64,000 nt of DNA from Peptoniphilus phoceensis (GCF_001517665.2 NZ_LN999809.1:353501-417500), one strand, 5' to 3'. Positions 47,765-56,651 are shown, counted from the stretch's first letter. Program-made: numbers and translations. Notes: generated by a model not told the origin, from the sequence alone.

Positions 47765-48370
47765 ATGTTAAAACAATTTGAAAAACCTGCACTTGGTGAA
47801 AAAATTGCAGTACTTAAAACTAATAAAGGTGATATAAAAATTAGATTATTTGAAGAAGCAGCACCACTTGCTGTTGAAAACTTCATTTCACTTATAGAAG
47901 ATAAATATTATGATGGAATTATTTTTCATAGAGTTATAGAAAACTTTATGATTCAAGGTGGAGATCCAAGTGGAACTGGTCGTGGCGGCGAAAGTAAGTG
48001 GAAAAAAGCTTTTAAAGATGAATTTAATTTAAATTTTAGAAATTTTAGAGGAGCACTTTCTATGGCAAATGCTGGACCAAATACTAATGGTTCACAATTC
48101 TTTATAGTCCAAGGAGATAAAATTTCTCCCGATTTAATTAATCAAATGAAAGATGCAGGAGAAGAAAATGGTTATCCAAAAGAAATAGTAGATGCTTATG
48201 AAGAGTTTGGCGGAGCATTTTGGCTAGATGGAAAGCATACTGTTTTTGGACAAGTTTTTGAAGGCATGGATGTAGTAGATGATATTGCAAAGACAAGAGT
48301 AGGATTTATGGATAAACCTGTTAACGATATTGTAATAGAAGAAGCTCTTGTTGAAGAATATAAGGGATAA
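47765..48370 (+). CDS. cyclophilin-type peptidyl-prolyl isomerase
   Basis: A 201-aa cytoplasmic cyclophilin with no signal peptide. It has the active-site arginine in FHRVIENFMIQGGDPSGTGRGG (about 57-78), FRGALSMANAGPNTNGSQFFI (about 94-114) and HTVFGQVFEGMDVVD. An insertion of about 25 residues after the QFFI strand, and the LDGKHTVF loop, are common in Clostridial members. It assists folding by prolyl isomerisation. AAAGGAGAC is its ribosome site. Confidence 0.95.
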   Translation: MLKQFEKPALGEKIAVLKTNKGDIKIRLFEEAAPLAVENFISLIEDKYYDGIIFHRVIENFMIQGGDPSGTGRGGESKWKKAFKDEFNLNFRNFRGALSMANAGPNTNGSQFFIVQGDKISPDLINQMKDAGEENGYPKEIVDAYEEFGGAFWLDGKHTVFGQVFEGMDVVDDIAKTRVGFMDKPVNDIVIEEALVEEYKG

Positions 48371-48375
48371 AAATA

Positions 48376-48978
48376 ATGCATCAATATAGAGGAAGAATGA
48401 TTTTACACACTGGTTCAATGTTTTCAGGTAAGACTAGCTCTCTTGAGAAAGATTTAAAAAGATTTTCAATTGCAAATTATAAGGTAGTTGCCTTTAAGCC
48501 CCTTGTAGACAAGAGATATGCAAAAAATGAAATAGTTACTCACGATAAGGTGAGTCTTGAAGCGCTTGAAATTGAATCAATTACAGAAATTTTAGACTAT
48601 GCAAAAAAGAATTCTCCACAAGTTATTGGAATAGATGAAGTACAATTTTTATGCGATTCTCCAGAAATTGTATTGGAAAATTTGGAAAAAATTCTTGAGA
48701 TGGGAATAACCATAGTTATTGCAGGCTTAGATATGGATTATATGGCTAAGCCTTTTGAGATTGTAAAGGAAATAATGCCTAAGGTCGATTATTTAAATAA
48801 ACATCATGCTGTTTGTAAAAGATGTGGTACTGATGCTTGGGTATCTCATAGAAAAATAAAAAGTGACAAAAGAGTAGAACTTGGAGCAGTAGAAGAATAC
48901 GAACCACTTTGTCGAAATTGTTATAGAGAAGCAAGAGCTGAAGATAAATTAAAAGAAAATCAAGAAAAATTTTTATAA
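48376..48978 (+). CDS. tdk: thymidine kinase
   Basis: A 200-aa type II thymidine kinase for pyrimidine salvage. It has the P-loop TGSMFSGKTSSLEK (about 12-25), VIGIDEVQFL (Walker B-like), GLDMDYMAKPF and a structural zinc site with CKRCG and CRNC. Compared with most family members it has seven extra residues before the beta strand leading to the P-loop. Start ATG 48376 after AAGGGAT; an internal ATG at 48397 is possible but too close to its purine run. Ends just before the psuK promoter. Confidence 0.94.
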   Translation: MHQYRGRMILHTGSMFSGKTSSLEKDLKRFSIANYKVVAFKPLVDKRYAKNEIVTHDKVSLEALEIESITEILDYAKKNSPQVIGIDEVQFLCDSPEIVLENLEKILEMGITIVIAGLDMDYMAKPFEIVKEIMPKVDYLNKHHAVCKRCGTDAWVSHRKIKSDKRVELGAVEEYEPLCRNCYREARAEDKLKENQEKFL

Positions 48979-48983
48979 GACTA

Positions 48984-49012
48984 TTGACAACCTCTAATCA
49001 TTTGATTACAAT
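48984..49012 (+). promoter_or_regulatory. promoter of psuK-psuG
   Basis: Consensus TTGACA at 48984-48989 and TACAAT at 49007-49012, 17 bases apart. The start point would be near 49019. The spacer and +1 region are covered by a large inverted repeat. Confidence 0.85.
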
Positions 49013-49032
49013 TTAAGTAAATGATTAGAGGT
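48990..49032 (+). promoter_or_regulatory. 14-bp inverted repeat operator over psuK promoter
   Basis: Perfect inverted repeat: arms 48990-49003 and 49019-49032 (14 bp each) around 15 bases. The left arm covers the -35/-10 spacer and the right arm begins at the predicted +1 and runs into the ribosome site. Since the transcript would start at the right arm, it cannot fold in RNA and should act as a DNA operator. The first gene product has an N-terminal winged helix, making autoregulation likely. Confidence 0.75.
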
Positions 49033-49039
49033 GATTTTT

Positions 49040-50110
49040 TTGACTCCAAGGGAAAAAGAGATAATAAATCTACTAAAGAAAAACCCAAAAATGTCACAGC
49101 AAGAGATAGCTGATGAGTTAAATATTACAAGGTCTGGAGTTTCCACTCATATAAATAATTTGATGAGCTCAGGTCACATCTTGGGAAGAGGTTATATTTT
49201 AAGAGAAGACAGTTATGTTGCAATCTTAGGTGGCTGCAATATGGATATAACAGGATCTTGTTTTGACTATTTAAAAGAAAGAGATTCTAACCCAGGTAGG
49301 ATTGAATATTCTAGTGGAGGAGTTGCTAGAAATATTTGCGAAAATCTAGCAAGGCTTGGTATAAATACCAGTCTTTTATCAGTTGTAGGAAAAGACGATG
49401 CTGGTAAAAATATTTTAAGTGAACTTGATAGGATTAATGTAGATAGCTCAAAAATTTTAATAAGTGAAGGAATAACTCCACACTATCTTGCTATATTAGA
49501 CGAAACGAGAGACATGTATGTTGCAATTTCTGATATGGATCTAATAAAAAATATTGACGAAGATTATGTTGAAAAAAATAGAAAAATAATTGAAAATTCA
49601 GAATTTACAATAATGGATACAAATTTAGAAGAGAAAACTCTAGATTATGTCCTAAAAAATGTAAAGGCTAAATTTTTAGTAGATGGTGTTTCTACAAAAA
49701 AAGTTATAAAAATAAAAAATCTTTTAGAAAAAATTTATTTTTTAAAAGTAAATATTTATGAAGCACAGGCTTTATCAGATATAAATACAGATGACGTTGA
49801 AAAACTTGGAGCAGATTTAATAAATAAGGGTTTAAAAAGTCTTGTTATAACAGCAGGAAATAAAGGTTCTTATTATTTTGAAAAAGATTTTAAAATTTTT
49901 AGAAAGCCAAAGGAAGTTAAAGTTGTCAGTGCCAGTGGTGCTGGTGATGCCTTTATGTCAGGTTATGCCTATGGACTTTATAATGATTTTGATGTCGAAA
50001 AACGTATGTCTTCAGCGGAAGCTGCTGCTAGGATCACCCTAAAAAGTGTAAATTCTTGTTCAAAGGAAATGAATGAAAATAATTTAAAAGGAGAAATTTA
50101 TGATAAATAA
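49040..50110 (+). CDS. psuK: HTH-PfkB family kinase, probable pseudouridine kinase
   Basis: A 356-aa fusion of an N-terminal winged helix-turn-helix (about 1-58; MSQQEIADELNITRSGVSTHINNL is the recognition helix region) and a PfkB/ribokinase domain (about 60-350). GGCNMDITGSC, SSGGVARNICENLARLG and the catalytic loop SASGAGDAFMSGYAYG (about 292-307) define the kinase. With psuG downstream, the substrate is most likely pseudouridine, phosphorylated at O5'. The HTH suggests it also controls its own operon. I chose TTG 49040, since GAGGTGAT at 49028-49035 is the ribosome site and includes an earlier GTG. It overlaps psuG by 11 bases. Confidence 0.9.
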   Translation: MTPREKEIINLLKKNPKMSQQEIADELNITRSGVSTHINNLMSSGHILGRGYILREDSYVAILGGCNMDITGSCFDYLKERDSNPGRIEYSSGGVARNICENLARLGINTSLLSVVGKDDAGKNILSELDRINVDSSKILISEGITPHYLAILDETRDMYVAISDMDLIKNIDEDYVEKNRKIIENSEFTIMDTNLEEKTLDYVLKNVKAKFLVDGVSTKKVIKIKNLLEKIYFLKVNIYEAQALSDINTDDVEKLGADLINKGLKSLVITAGNKGSYYFEKDFKIFRKPKEVKVVSASGAGDAFMSGYAYGLYNDFDVEKRMSSAEAAARITLKSVNSCSKEMNENNLKGEIYDK

Positions 50111-51023
50111 TGAAATTTTAAAAAAATATGTAGAATACAGTGATGAAGTTAAAAAAGCAATGGAAGAAGGCAAAGCTGTTGTTGCTCTTGAATCAACAAT
50201 AATTTCTCATGGAATGCCTTATCCACAAAATATTGAAACTGCTAAAGCTTGTGAAGAAATAATTAGAAAAAATGGTGCTGTACCAGCAACAACTGCTATA
50301 ATCGGTGGAAAAATTAAGATTGGATTAAATGAAGAAGAGTTAGAATTTATGGCAACTTCAAAAGATATTATTAAAGCATCAAGAAGAGATTTTGCTTATA
50401 TTGTTTCTAGAGGACTTAATGGAGCTACAACAGTTGCATCAACAATTATTGCATCAAGACTTGCAGGGATTAAAATTTTTGTCACAGGTGGACTTGGTGG
50501 AGTTCACAGACATGCAGAAACAACTTTTGATATTTCAAGAGACCTTGAAGAACTTGCATCAAATGATATTATGATTGTTTGTGCTGGTTGCAAATCAATT
50601 TTAGATATTGGTCTTACTCTTGAATATCTAGAAACTAAAGGAGTTCCAGTTTTTGGATATCAAACTGATTCTATGCCAGCATTCTTTACAAGAAAAAGTG
50701 AATTTAAAGTTGATTATAATATTAAAAATCCTAAAGAAGCAGCAGAAGCAGCAAAAACTCAATGGGATCTTGGTTTGACTGGAGGAATTCTTCTTACAAA
50801 TCCTATTCTAGAAAAAGATTCAATGGACGAAGAAAAAATTAATAAAGCAATAGAGGAAGCTTTAAAAGAAGCAGAAGAAAAGGGAATTCATGGAAAAGAA
50901 ACTACTCCTTTCTTACTTTCAAAAGTGCTTGAAGTAACAGAAGGAAAATCTCTTGAAGCTAATATTGCTCTTGTTAAAAATAATGCGAGATTAGGTGCTG
51001 AAGTTGCAAAATTCCTATACTAA
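50100..51023 (+). CDS. psuG: pseudouridine-5'-phosphate glycosidase
   Basis: A 307-aa enzyme of the PsuG/YeiN family that splits pseudouridine 5'-phosphate to uracil and ribose 5-phosphate. Clear family blocks: VVALESTIISHGMPYPQN (about 26-43), GAVPATTAIIGGKIKIGL, GLNGATTVASTIIA (about 106-119), FVTGGLGGVHRHAETTFDIS (about 128-147) and LLTNPI. With psuK it forms the two-step salvage of pseudouridine from RNA turnover. AAGGAG at 50090 inside psuK is the ribosome site. Confidence 0.96.
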   Translation: MINNEILKKYVEYSDEVKKAMEEGKAVVALESTIISHGMPYPQNIETAKACEEIIRKNGAVPATTAIIGGKIKIGLNEEELEFMATSKDIIKASRRDFAYIVSRGLNGATTVASTIIASRLAGIKIFVTGGLGGVHRHAETTFDISRDLEELASNDIMIVCAGCKSILDIGLTLEYLETKGVPVFGYQTDSMPAFFTRKSEFKVDYNIKNPKEAAEAAKTQWDLGLTGGILLTNPILEKDSMDEEKINKAIEEALKEAEEKGIHGKETTPFLLSKVLEVTEGKSLEANIALVKNNARLGAEVAKFLY

Positions 51024-51504
51024 TTCAAAAAAAGTTTCTGAATCAAAAGTAATTTTCACTTACGGTGTCATGCCAACAGATTTAAATACTGGGGGCACAC
51101 TTTATGGACCAAGATTATTTGAAATTGCAGATCACAACTCTGGAACTTGTGCAATAAGACACACTAGGGGAAGGGTTGCCACAATTTCTTGTGATACACT
51201 CACTTTTTTAAAACCAATTAATGAAGGAGATTTTTTAACTGCAGAAACTTTTATATCAGGAGTAGGTAATACTTCTGTTGAAGTTTTTACAAAATTTACA
51301 AAAGAAGCACCAATGACAGGTGAGACTGAATTGGCTGCCTTTTGTTTTTTAACTTTTAAATGTAAGGGAACTGAAGCAGGAAAAATTCCAGCTATTATTG
51401 GAGAAAGTCTTGAAGAGAAAAAAATAATTGAAGGATACGAAAACAGACGACAAATTAATAAAATTCGACAAAAAAATAATAATGAATTAAAAGAATTTCT
51501 ATAA
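51004..51504 (+). CDS. hotdog-fold acyl-CoA thioesterase
   Basis: A 166-aa single hotdog-domain thioesterase of the YkhA/BFIT type. MPTDLNTGGTLYGPRLFEIAD (about 19-38) is the helix with the family N-x-x-G-x-L-x-G pattern, and a second block is ATISCDTLTFLKPINEGDFLT. It hydrolyses acyl-CoA thioesters; chain length unknown. The start is uncertain: TTG 51004 has AGGTG six bases upstream, while GTG 50995 lies on that site. Either start overlaps the end of psuG, so it is probably part of the psu operon transcript, though no metabolic link is evident. Confidence 0.87.
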   Translation: MQNSYTNSKKVSESKVIFTYGVMPTDLNTGGTLYGPRLFEIADHNSGTCAIRHTRGRVATISCDTLTFLKPINEGDFLTAETFISGVGNTSVEVFTKFTKEAPMTGETELAAFCFLTFKCKGTEAGKIPAIIGESLEEKKIIEGYENRRQINKIRQKNNNELKEFL

Positions 51505-51507
51505 TAA

Positions 51508-51564
51508 AAAAAGAACTGACTTCACTCAATTGGTTTAAATCCAATTTTGTGGTCAGTTCTTTTT
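51508..51564. terminator. bidirectional terminator between thioesterase and oppF
   Basis: A 13-bp perfect outer stem (51508-51520 with 51552-51564) has A and T runs at its base, plus an inner stem of CAATTGG with CCAATTTTG. It serves the two convergent operons. Confidence 0.9.
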
Positions 51565-51584
51565 ATATACTTATTTTTTTGATG

Positions 51585-52364
51585 TTAATCTAATTTTATA
51601 GATGAAAAAAGTTTTTTTGTATATTCATTTCTATTAGGATCTTTTAAATCTTCGGTCTTAAATAAATCAACTAATTCACCCTTAAAAAGGACTCCTATTC
51701 TGTCACATAAGTATGAAATAACATTTAAATCATGAGAAATAAATAGACAAGTAAAATTATACTCTTCTTGTAACGACTTTATTAGATTTAAAATTTGTGC
51801 TTGAATACTTACATCAAGGGCAGAAACACCTTCATCTATAATTAAAAATTCTGGATCAATTATGAGTGCCTGACCAATGGCAATTCTTTGTTTTTGTCCA
51901 CCAGATAAACTGCTTGGATATTGATTTAAAATATCTTCTTCTAATTCAATGTCCTTTAATACTTTTAAAACTTTTTCGTTTTTTTCTTCTTCACTATAGA
52001 CCTTGTGAATATTTAAAATTTCCTTTAGTGAAAATCCAATTGTCTTTTTTGGATTTAGGGCAGAGTAGGGATTTTGGAAAACTACCTGAAGTTCTTTTCT
52101 GTAATTAAAAAGTTCTTCCTTTGAAAATTTTGAAATATCTTTGCCCTTAAAATAAATCTTGCCCTCATTTTCTTTGACTAGTCTTAAAATAATATTTGCC
52201 AGTGTAGTTTTACCAGAACCACTTTCTCCAACAAGTCCAAAAATTTCTCCCTTATTAATAGTGAAATTAATATTTTTGAGAGCAACATTTTCTTTTTTTC
52301 TAAAAATTAGTGAAGAAGATTTATAAATTTTTCCAATATTTTCAACTTTTAGTATCTCTTCCAT
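51585..52364 (-). CDS. oppF: oligopeptide ABC transporter ATP-binding protein (OppF/DppF type)
   Basis: A 259-aa ATPase energising peptide import. Walker A GLVGESGSGKTTLANIIL (about 43-60), signature LSGGQKQRIAIGQAL, Walker B FLIIDEGVSALD (GVSA in place of the usual PTSA), H-loop CLFISHDLNV. I chose ATG 52364 on the minus strand because GGAG lies six bases upstream; further-upstream TTG and ATG codons overlap that site. It overlaps the end of oppD by 23 bases and is the last gene of the operon. Confidence 0.92.
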   Translation of the reverse strand: MEEILKVENIGKIYKSSSLIFRKKENVALKNINFTINKGEIFGLVGESGSGKTTLANIILRLVKENEGKIYFKGKDISKFSKEELFNYRKELQVVFQNPYSALNPKKTIGFSLKEILNIHKVYSEEEKNEKVLKVLKDIELEEDILNQYPSSLSGGQKQRIAIGQALIIDPEFLIIDEGVSALDVSIQAQILNLIKSLQEEYNFTCLFISHDLNVISYLCDRIGVLFKGELVDLFKTEDLKDPNRNEYTKKLFSSIKLD

Positions 52365-53331
52365 TTTCATCTCCAAATAAATGACAATTTACTTTGTGTC
52401 CATTAAAATCTTTAGTTTCTGGAAATTTATTTTTACAAATCTCCATTGTGTGATCGCACCTATCCCAAAAAGGACATCCATAGTTACTTCTGTTTTTTAG
52501 AGCAGGAACCTTACCTCTAATATTATAGAGTTTTTCGCCTCTCTTTTTATAAGAAGGAACGGCCTTAATAAGTGCCTTAGTATAGGGATGCATTGGATTT
52601 TTAATAAGTTCTTCAGTTGACGCTGATTCCACAATTCTTCCAGCATACATAACTAAAACTCTCTTTGAAATTCTCTCTATTAAATTTAAATCGTGAGATA
52701 TAAAAAGAATTGCTCCATTATAAAGTTTGCTAATATCTTTAAATAGTTCGATAATTTGTTTTCCAATATTGGCATCAAGTGCAGTAGTTGGTTCATCAGC
52801 TATTAAAACATAAGGATTAGCAATTAAACTCATTGCTATTACAATTCTTTGTTGCATTCCTCCAGATAATTCATGAGGATATTTGTTATAAACTGTCTCA
52901 GCATCTCTTAATCCACACTTTTCCATAGTTTCTAAAACTAGTTTTTTGTTTTTTTCTTTTGGAAAATCATAATGGATTTGAAGAACTTCTTCTATTTGTT
53001 TTCCAACTTTTTGTAGAGGATTAAGAGCTGATCCTGGTTCTTGAAAAATTGTTGAAATAGATCTTGCTCTATATTTTTGCCATTCTTCTTCAGAAATGTG
53101 TAAAACTTCTTTATCCTTTAATTTACATGATCCAGAAACTATGTGGGCATCTAAACTTTGAATTCCTAAAACAGTTTGAGTTGCAACAGTTTTTCCACAA
53201 CCACTTTCTCCAACTAAACCTACAAAATCTTTTTCATAGAGGTCAAAACTAATGTGGTTTACAGCATTTTTTAATTCTCCATTTAATTTAAAAGCAACTG
53301 TAAGATCTTTTACTTCTAATAATTTGTTCAT
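52342..53331 (-). CDS. oppD: oligopeptide ABC transporter ATP-binding protein (OppD/DppD type)
   Basis: A 329-aa ATPase. Walker A LVGESGCGKTVATQTVLG, signature LSGGMQQRIVIAMSL, Walker B VLIADEPTTALDANIG, H-loop ILFISHDLNLI. The C-terminal oligopeptide/dipeptide extension carries the cysteine cluster C-x5-C-x6-C (about 287-300) seen in Dpp/Opp ATPases, which can bind an iron-sulfur cluster in some members. It begins in an ATGA-type overlap with oppC. Confidence 0.94.
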   Translation of the reverse strand: MNKLLEVKDLTVAFKLNGELKNAVNHISFDLYEKDFVGLVGESGCGKTVATQTVLGIQSLDAHIVSGSCKLKDKEVLHISEEEWQKYRARSISTIFQEPGSALNPLQKVGKQIEEVLQIHYDFPKEKNKKLVLETMEKCGLRDAETVYNKYPHELSGGMQQRIVIAMSLIANPYVLIADEPTTALDANIGKQIIELFKDISKLYNGAILFISHDLNLIERISKRVLVMYAGRIVESASTEELIKNPMHPYTKALIKAVPSYKKRGEKLYNIRGKVPALKNRSNYGCPFWDRCDHTMEICKNKFPETKDFNGHKVNCHLFGDENGRDTKS

Positions 53332-54143
53332 CCTTTTTTCTCCTTAAGTCTTTTGTTTCTAAAGTTTTCTCCAAATAATGTAAAACCTAGTACTAAAAGA
53401 GAAAGATTCACTCCAGAAAATATAAAATACCAAGGTGCTTGTGAAAAATATGATTGAGATTCTTTTAGCATCCTGCCCCAAGATGGGTGAGGTGGGCGAA
53501 CTCCAAGTCCTAAATAGGAAAGTCCAGCCTCAGATAAAATTGCAGCAGAAATTGATAAAATAATTGCAACCATAAGTTGATTTTTTATATTTGGAAAAAT
53601 ATGATTTTTTGCTATATAAAAGGGACTTGCACCTTTTACTATAGCTGATTTTACAAAAACAGCTTCTTTAACTTGTAAAAAACCACTTCGCACGACTCTT
53701 GCAAAATAAGGAATTGACATAGTACCAATAGCTATTATTGTGTTCATAATTCCTGCACCAAATACAAAAACTAGCATCATTGCAAATAATATACCTGGAA
53801 ATGCCATAAGAGAATCTATAAATCTCATTAAGACTTCATCAACATTTCCTCCAAAATATCCAGCGGACCCACCAATTATAGATCCAAATATTAGAGCAAA
53901 AAACACTGTTCCAAAAGAAAGTAAAACTGTAATTTTTGTTCCTTCCATAATTCTAGATAAAATATCTCTTCCCATATTGTCTGTGCCAAAAAGATGTGCT
54001 AGGGAAGGAGAAAGAAATTTATCATTTGTCACAATTTCATTGGGATCATAGGGAGTCCAGAAAATTGAGATAACAAATACTAAAAGATATACTAATAAAA
54101 TTATTTTTCCTATTTTTATTGAAAGTTTATTTTCTCTTATCAT
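53328..54143 (-). CDS. oppC: oligopeptide ABC transporter permease (OppC/DppC type)
   Basis: A 271-aa permease with an N-terminal helix and five further helices of the BPD_transp_1 domain. Typical DppC markers: HLFGTDNMGRDILSRIMEGT (about 50-69) and the ATPase-coupling EAA-like loop near ARVVRSGFLQVKEAVFVKSAIVKGAS. It ends AGLSYLGLGVRPPHPSWGRML. It lies one base after oppB and overlaps oppD by four bases. Confidence 0.93.
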   Translation of the reverse strand: MIRENKLSIKIGKIILLVYLLVFVISIFWTPYDPNEIVTNDKFLSPSLAHLFGTDNMGRDILSRIMEGTKITVLLSFGTVFFALIFGSIIGGSAGYFGGNVDEVLMRFIDSLMAFPGILFAMMLVFVFGAGIMNTIIAIGTMSIPYFARVVRSGFLQVKEAVFVKSAIVKGASPFYIAKNHIFPNIKNQLMVAIILSISAAILSEAGLSYLGLGVRPPHPSWGRMLKESQSYFSQAPWYFIFSGVNLSLLVLGFTLFGENFRNKRLKEKKG

Positions 54144-54144
54144 A

Positions 54145-55086
54145 TTAACCTCTTATCCTTGGATCAACTATTCTGTAAAGAATATCCACAATTAGATTTA
54201 TGATTATAACCATAAAAGCAACAGCAAAAACAACTGATTGAATTAGAGGGAAATCTCTAGAAGAAATTGATTGAACAATTAAAGATCCTATACCAGGTAG
54301 AGAAAAAACATTTTCTACTATCAGGCTTCCTCCAACACTTGAAGTAATACTAATGCCAATAATTGTTATAACTGGGATAAGAGCATTTCTCAAAACGTGT
54401 TTATATAAAATATCCTTTAGCAAAAGTCCCTTCATCCTAGCAGTTCTTACATAATCCTTATTTATTTCATCTAGAATAGCTGATTGCATATATCTAATAA
54501 TAGTTGCAATGTTGGGTATAGCTATTGCCAGAGATGGAAGGAAAAACTTATATAATTTTTGAAAAAAGTTTCCACTCATTGCATTATAAGAAAGAGTATT
54601 GAACCAGCCCAGTTTAACTGCAAATACATAAATAAGAAGAAAGGCAAGCCAAAAAGATGGAATTGAAATTCCAAGTTGGGTTATGGCTGTAATAATTGAT
54701 GCATACCATTTATCAGATTTTGCAGTTATTTGTATTGAAAGTGGAATTGCAATAATAAGTGATAAGAATAGGGAAAAAAATGTTAAATATAAAGTTACAG
54801 GAAGTTTCTTAAAAAAAAGATCCTTTACAGGAACTTGATATTTTAAAGAAGTACCCATATTAAATTTTAATATATCCTTAATCCAATTTGCATATCTTAC
54901 TAAAATAGGTTTATCAAGTCCCAGCTCTTTTTCAAGAGCTAGAACTTGAGCTTCATCCGCTTCTGTTCCTAAAATTATCTCTGCTGGATTGCCAGGTAAA
55001 ACCTGAAATACAAAGAAAATTATTAGACTTACAAAAAATAATGTAAGAAAAAGGGATATAAGCTTTTTAAATAAAATTTTACTCAT
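54145..55086 (-). CDS. oppB: oligopeptide ABC transporter permease (OppB/DppB type)
   Basis: A 313-aa permease. The first helix (about 10-30) is followed by the DppB-type external segment VLPGNPAEIILGTEADEAQVLALEKELGLDKP, then five helices. The coupling loop is YVRTARMKGLLLKDILYKHVLRNALIPVI and the end is ENVFSLPGIGSLIVQSISSRDFPLIQ. It pairs with OppC to form the channel. Its start overlaps the oppA stop by eight bases. Confidence 0.93.
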   Translation of the reverse strand: MSKILFKKLISLFLTLFFVSLIIFFVFQVLPGNPAEIILGTEADEAQVLALEKELGLDKPILVRYANWIKDILKFNMGTSLKYQVPVKDLFFKKLPVTLYLTFFSLFLSLIIAIPLSIQITAKSDKWYASIITAITQLGISIPSFWLAFLLIYVFAVKLGWFNTLSYNAMSGNFFQKLYKFFLPSLAIAIPNIATIIRYMQSAILDEINKDYVRTARMKGLLLKDILYKHVLRNALIPVITIIGISITSSVGGSLIVENVFSLPGIGSLIVQSISSRDFPLIQSVVFAVAFMVIIINLIVDILYRIVDPRIRG

Positions 55087-56599
55087 TTTCTAATTTTACA
55101 TCCTCAAGGTTTAATTTTTGAATAGGGTATTGGTTAAGACCAGTTAGTCCTTTTCTTAGTGCTTGATTGTTATCTGGGTCAGCAATAAATACTGAAGCTG
55201 CTTCTTCAGCAAGAATTCTTTGAGCTTCTTTAATATTTGTTATGCCTTCTTCTTTTGTAGAAGCTTTTTCTGCATTTGCTATAGCTTTATCAAAGGCATC
55301 TGATTTGAAGTTAATATAGTTCTTTTCGTTTTCTGAAGTATATCTTCCTAAAATTTGGATTGGATCAAGATAGCCAATGAATCCAACAACTGTTGCTTCA
55401 TAATCTCTATCCTTATAAACTTTAGTAAGCCAAGTTGAAAATTCTATTGGGTCTATTGTAACTTCAACTCCTACCTTGTGAAGTTGTGCCTGAATAATTT
55501 CTGCTGTATTCATGTGATATTTATAGTCACTAGGAACAGTCATCTTAAATTTAAGTCCATTTTCATAACCTGCTTCTTTTAATAGAACCTTAGCTTTTTC
55601 AGCATCATGTGGATAATATTCACCAAGATCTTCGAAATAATCTTTTAATGCTGGAGAAAAAGAAGAGAATAGTTTTGTTGCATTTCCTTCTGCAGCATTT
55701 TTAATTATTTCATCTCTGTCAATTGCATAATTAAGTGCTAGTCTTACATTTTTGTCTTGGAATGGCTTAAAATCATTATTTAAACCCATTACTTGAACTA
55801 AATTTTGTGGAAATCTTTCAATTGTACAAGCATCTTCAAGCTGATCAGCTTCTTCAGAAGAAATACGATCAGCTAAATCCAAGTCGCCACTTTGAAGTGC
55901 CATAATCATAGTTTGTCTGTCAGCAATTTTTATTACTTCAATATTTTCAAAGTGAGCTAAATGATCTTTTTTGTGATAATCTTCAAATTTCTTTAATTTA
56001 AGACCTTCACCTGGAGTATAAGACTCAAACATATAAGGTCCAGTTCCTATAGGTTTTGTTCCATTATCTTTATAATCTTTTTCCACAATTGGTCTTAAAG
56101 TTAAATAGATAAAACCATTTTGTCTTTCTTTCAAATGAACTCTAATATTATATTCATCAATTACATCAATTTTATCGATGATTGAGAATTTTGTTGATAG
56201 AGGTTCCTTTGATGTTAAACCTGCCATAGCGTCGTAAGTATATAAAACATCTTCGGCGCTAAATTTTTTACCATCGTGGAAACTAACATCCTTCTTTAAC
56301 TTAAAGTCATAGGTTTTTCCATCTTCTGAGACAGAATAACTCTCTGCTAAATCGGGAATCAAGTTTCCTTCTGTGTCCACATCAAATAATCCGTCAAAAA
56401 CTTGATCCATTATTGTTTCAGTATCTCCTGCTGTCATCTTAAATGGGTCAAGTGAATCGATATCAGTAGACATTGCTACTCTTAGTGTGTTTTCTTCACC
56501 CTTTTTATCACTATCTCCTGCCTTGTCCTTTGAATTAGAACATCCTGCTAGAAGTAGTACTCCTAGAAAAAGAGTTAAGACTAAAGTAATCCTTTTCAT
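55079..56599 (-). CDS. oppA: peptide ABC transporter substrate-binding lipoprotein
   Basis: A 506-aa extracytoplasmic binding protein of SBP family 5. A lipoprotein signal peptide with lipobox LLAGC (modified Cys near residue 20) is followed by a charged linker and the family 5 fold: STDIDSLDPFKMTAG, LIPDLAESYSVSEDGKTYDFKLK, VSFHDGKKFSAEDVLYTYD, PIGTGPYMFESYTPGEGLKLKKFEDYH. It captures di- or oligopeptides and is first in the opp operon. AGGAGG at about 56607 is the ribosome site. The exact ligand (dipeptide, oligopeptide, metal chelate) is not decidable by eye. Confidence 0.94.
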   Translation of the reverse strand: MKRITLVLTLFLGVLLLAGCSNSKDKAGDSDKKGEENTLRVAMSTDIDSLDPFKMTAGDTETIMDQVFDGLFDVDTEGNLIPDLAESYSVSEDGKTYDFKLKKDVSFHDGKKFSAEDVLYTYDAMAGLTSKEPLSTKFSIIDKIDVIDEYNIRVHLKERQNGFIYLTLRPIVEKDYKDNGTKPIGTGPYMFESYTPGEGLKLKKFEDYHKKDHLAHFENIEVIKIADRQTMIMALQSGDLDLADRISSEEADQLEDACTIERFPQNLVQVMGLNNDFKPFQDKNVRLALNYAIDRDEIIKNAAEGNATKLFSSFSPALKDYFEDLGEYYPHDAEKAKVLLKEAGYENGLKFKMTVPSDYKYHMNTAEIIQAQLHKVGVEVTIDPIEFSTWLTKVYKDRDYEATVVGFIGYLDPIQILGRYTSENEKNYINFKSDAFDKAIANAEKASTKEEGITNIKEAQRILAEEAASVFIADPDNNQALRKGLTGLNQYPIQKLNLEDVKLENE

Positions 56600-56623
56600 G
56601 ATTCCTCCTAAAAATATTTATTT

Positions 56624-56651
56624 GCGGTCTTACCGCGATTAAAATATAACA
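56624..56651 (-). promoter_or_regulatory. oppA promoter with GC-rich palindrome at +1
   Basis: On the minus strand an extended -10 TGTTATATT lies at 56651-56643; a -35 is weak. Immediately downstream, at the expected start point, is the palindrome GCGGT-AAG-ACCGC (56636-56624), strikingly GC-rich for this sequence. It could be an operator for nutritional control of peptide uptake, or a 5' RNA hairpin. Confidence 0.5.

Noticed and set aside
49031..49039. GTG start for psuK at 49031
   Set aside because: That GTG is part of the GAGGTGAT ribosome site; TTG at 49040 has correct spacing.
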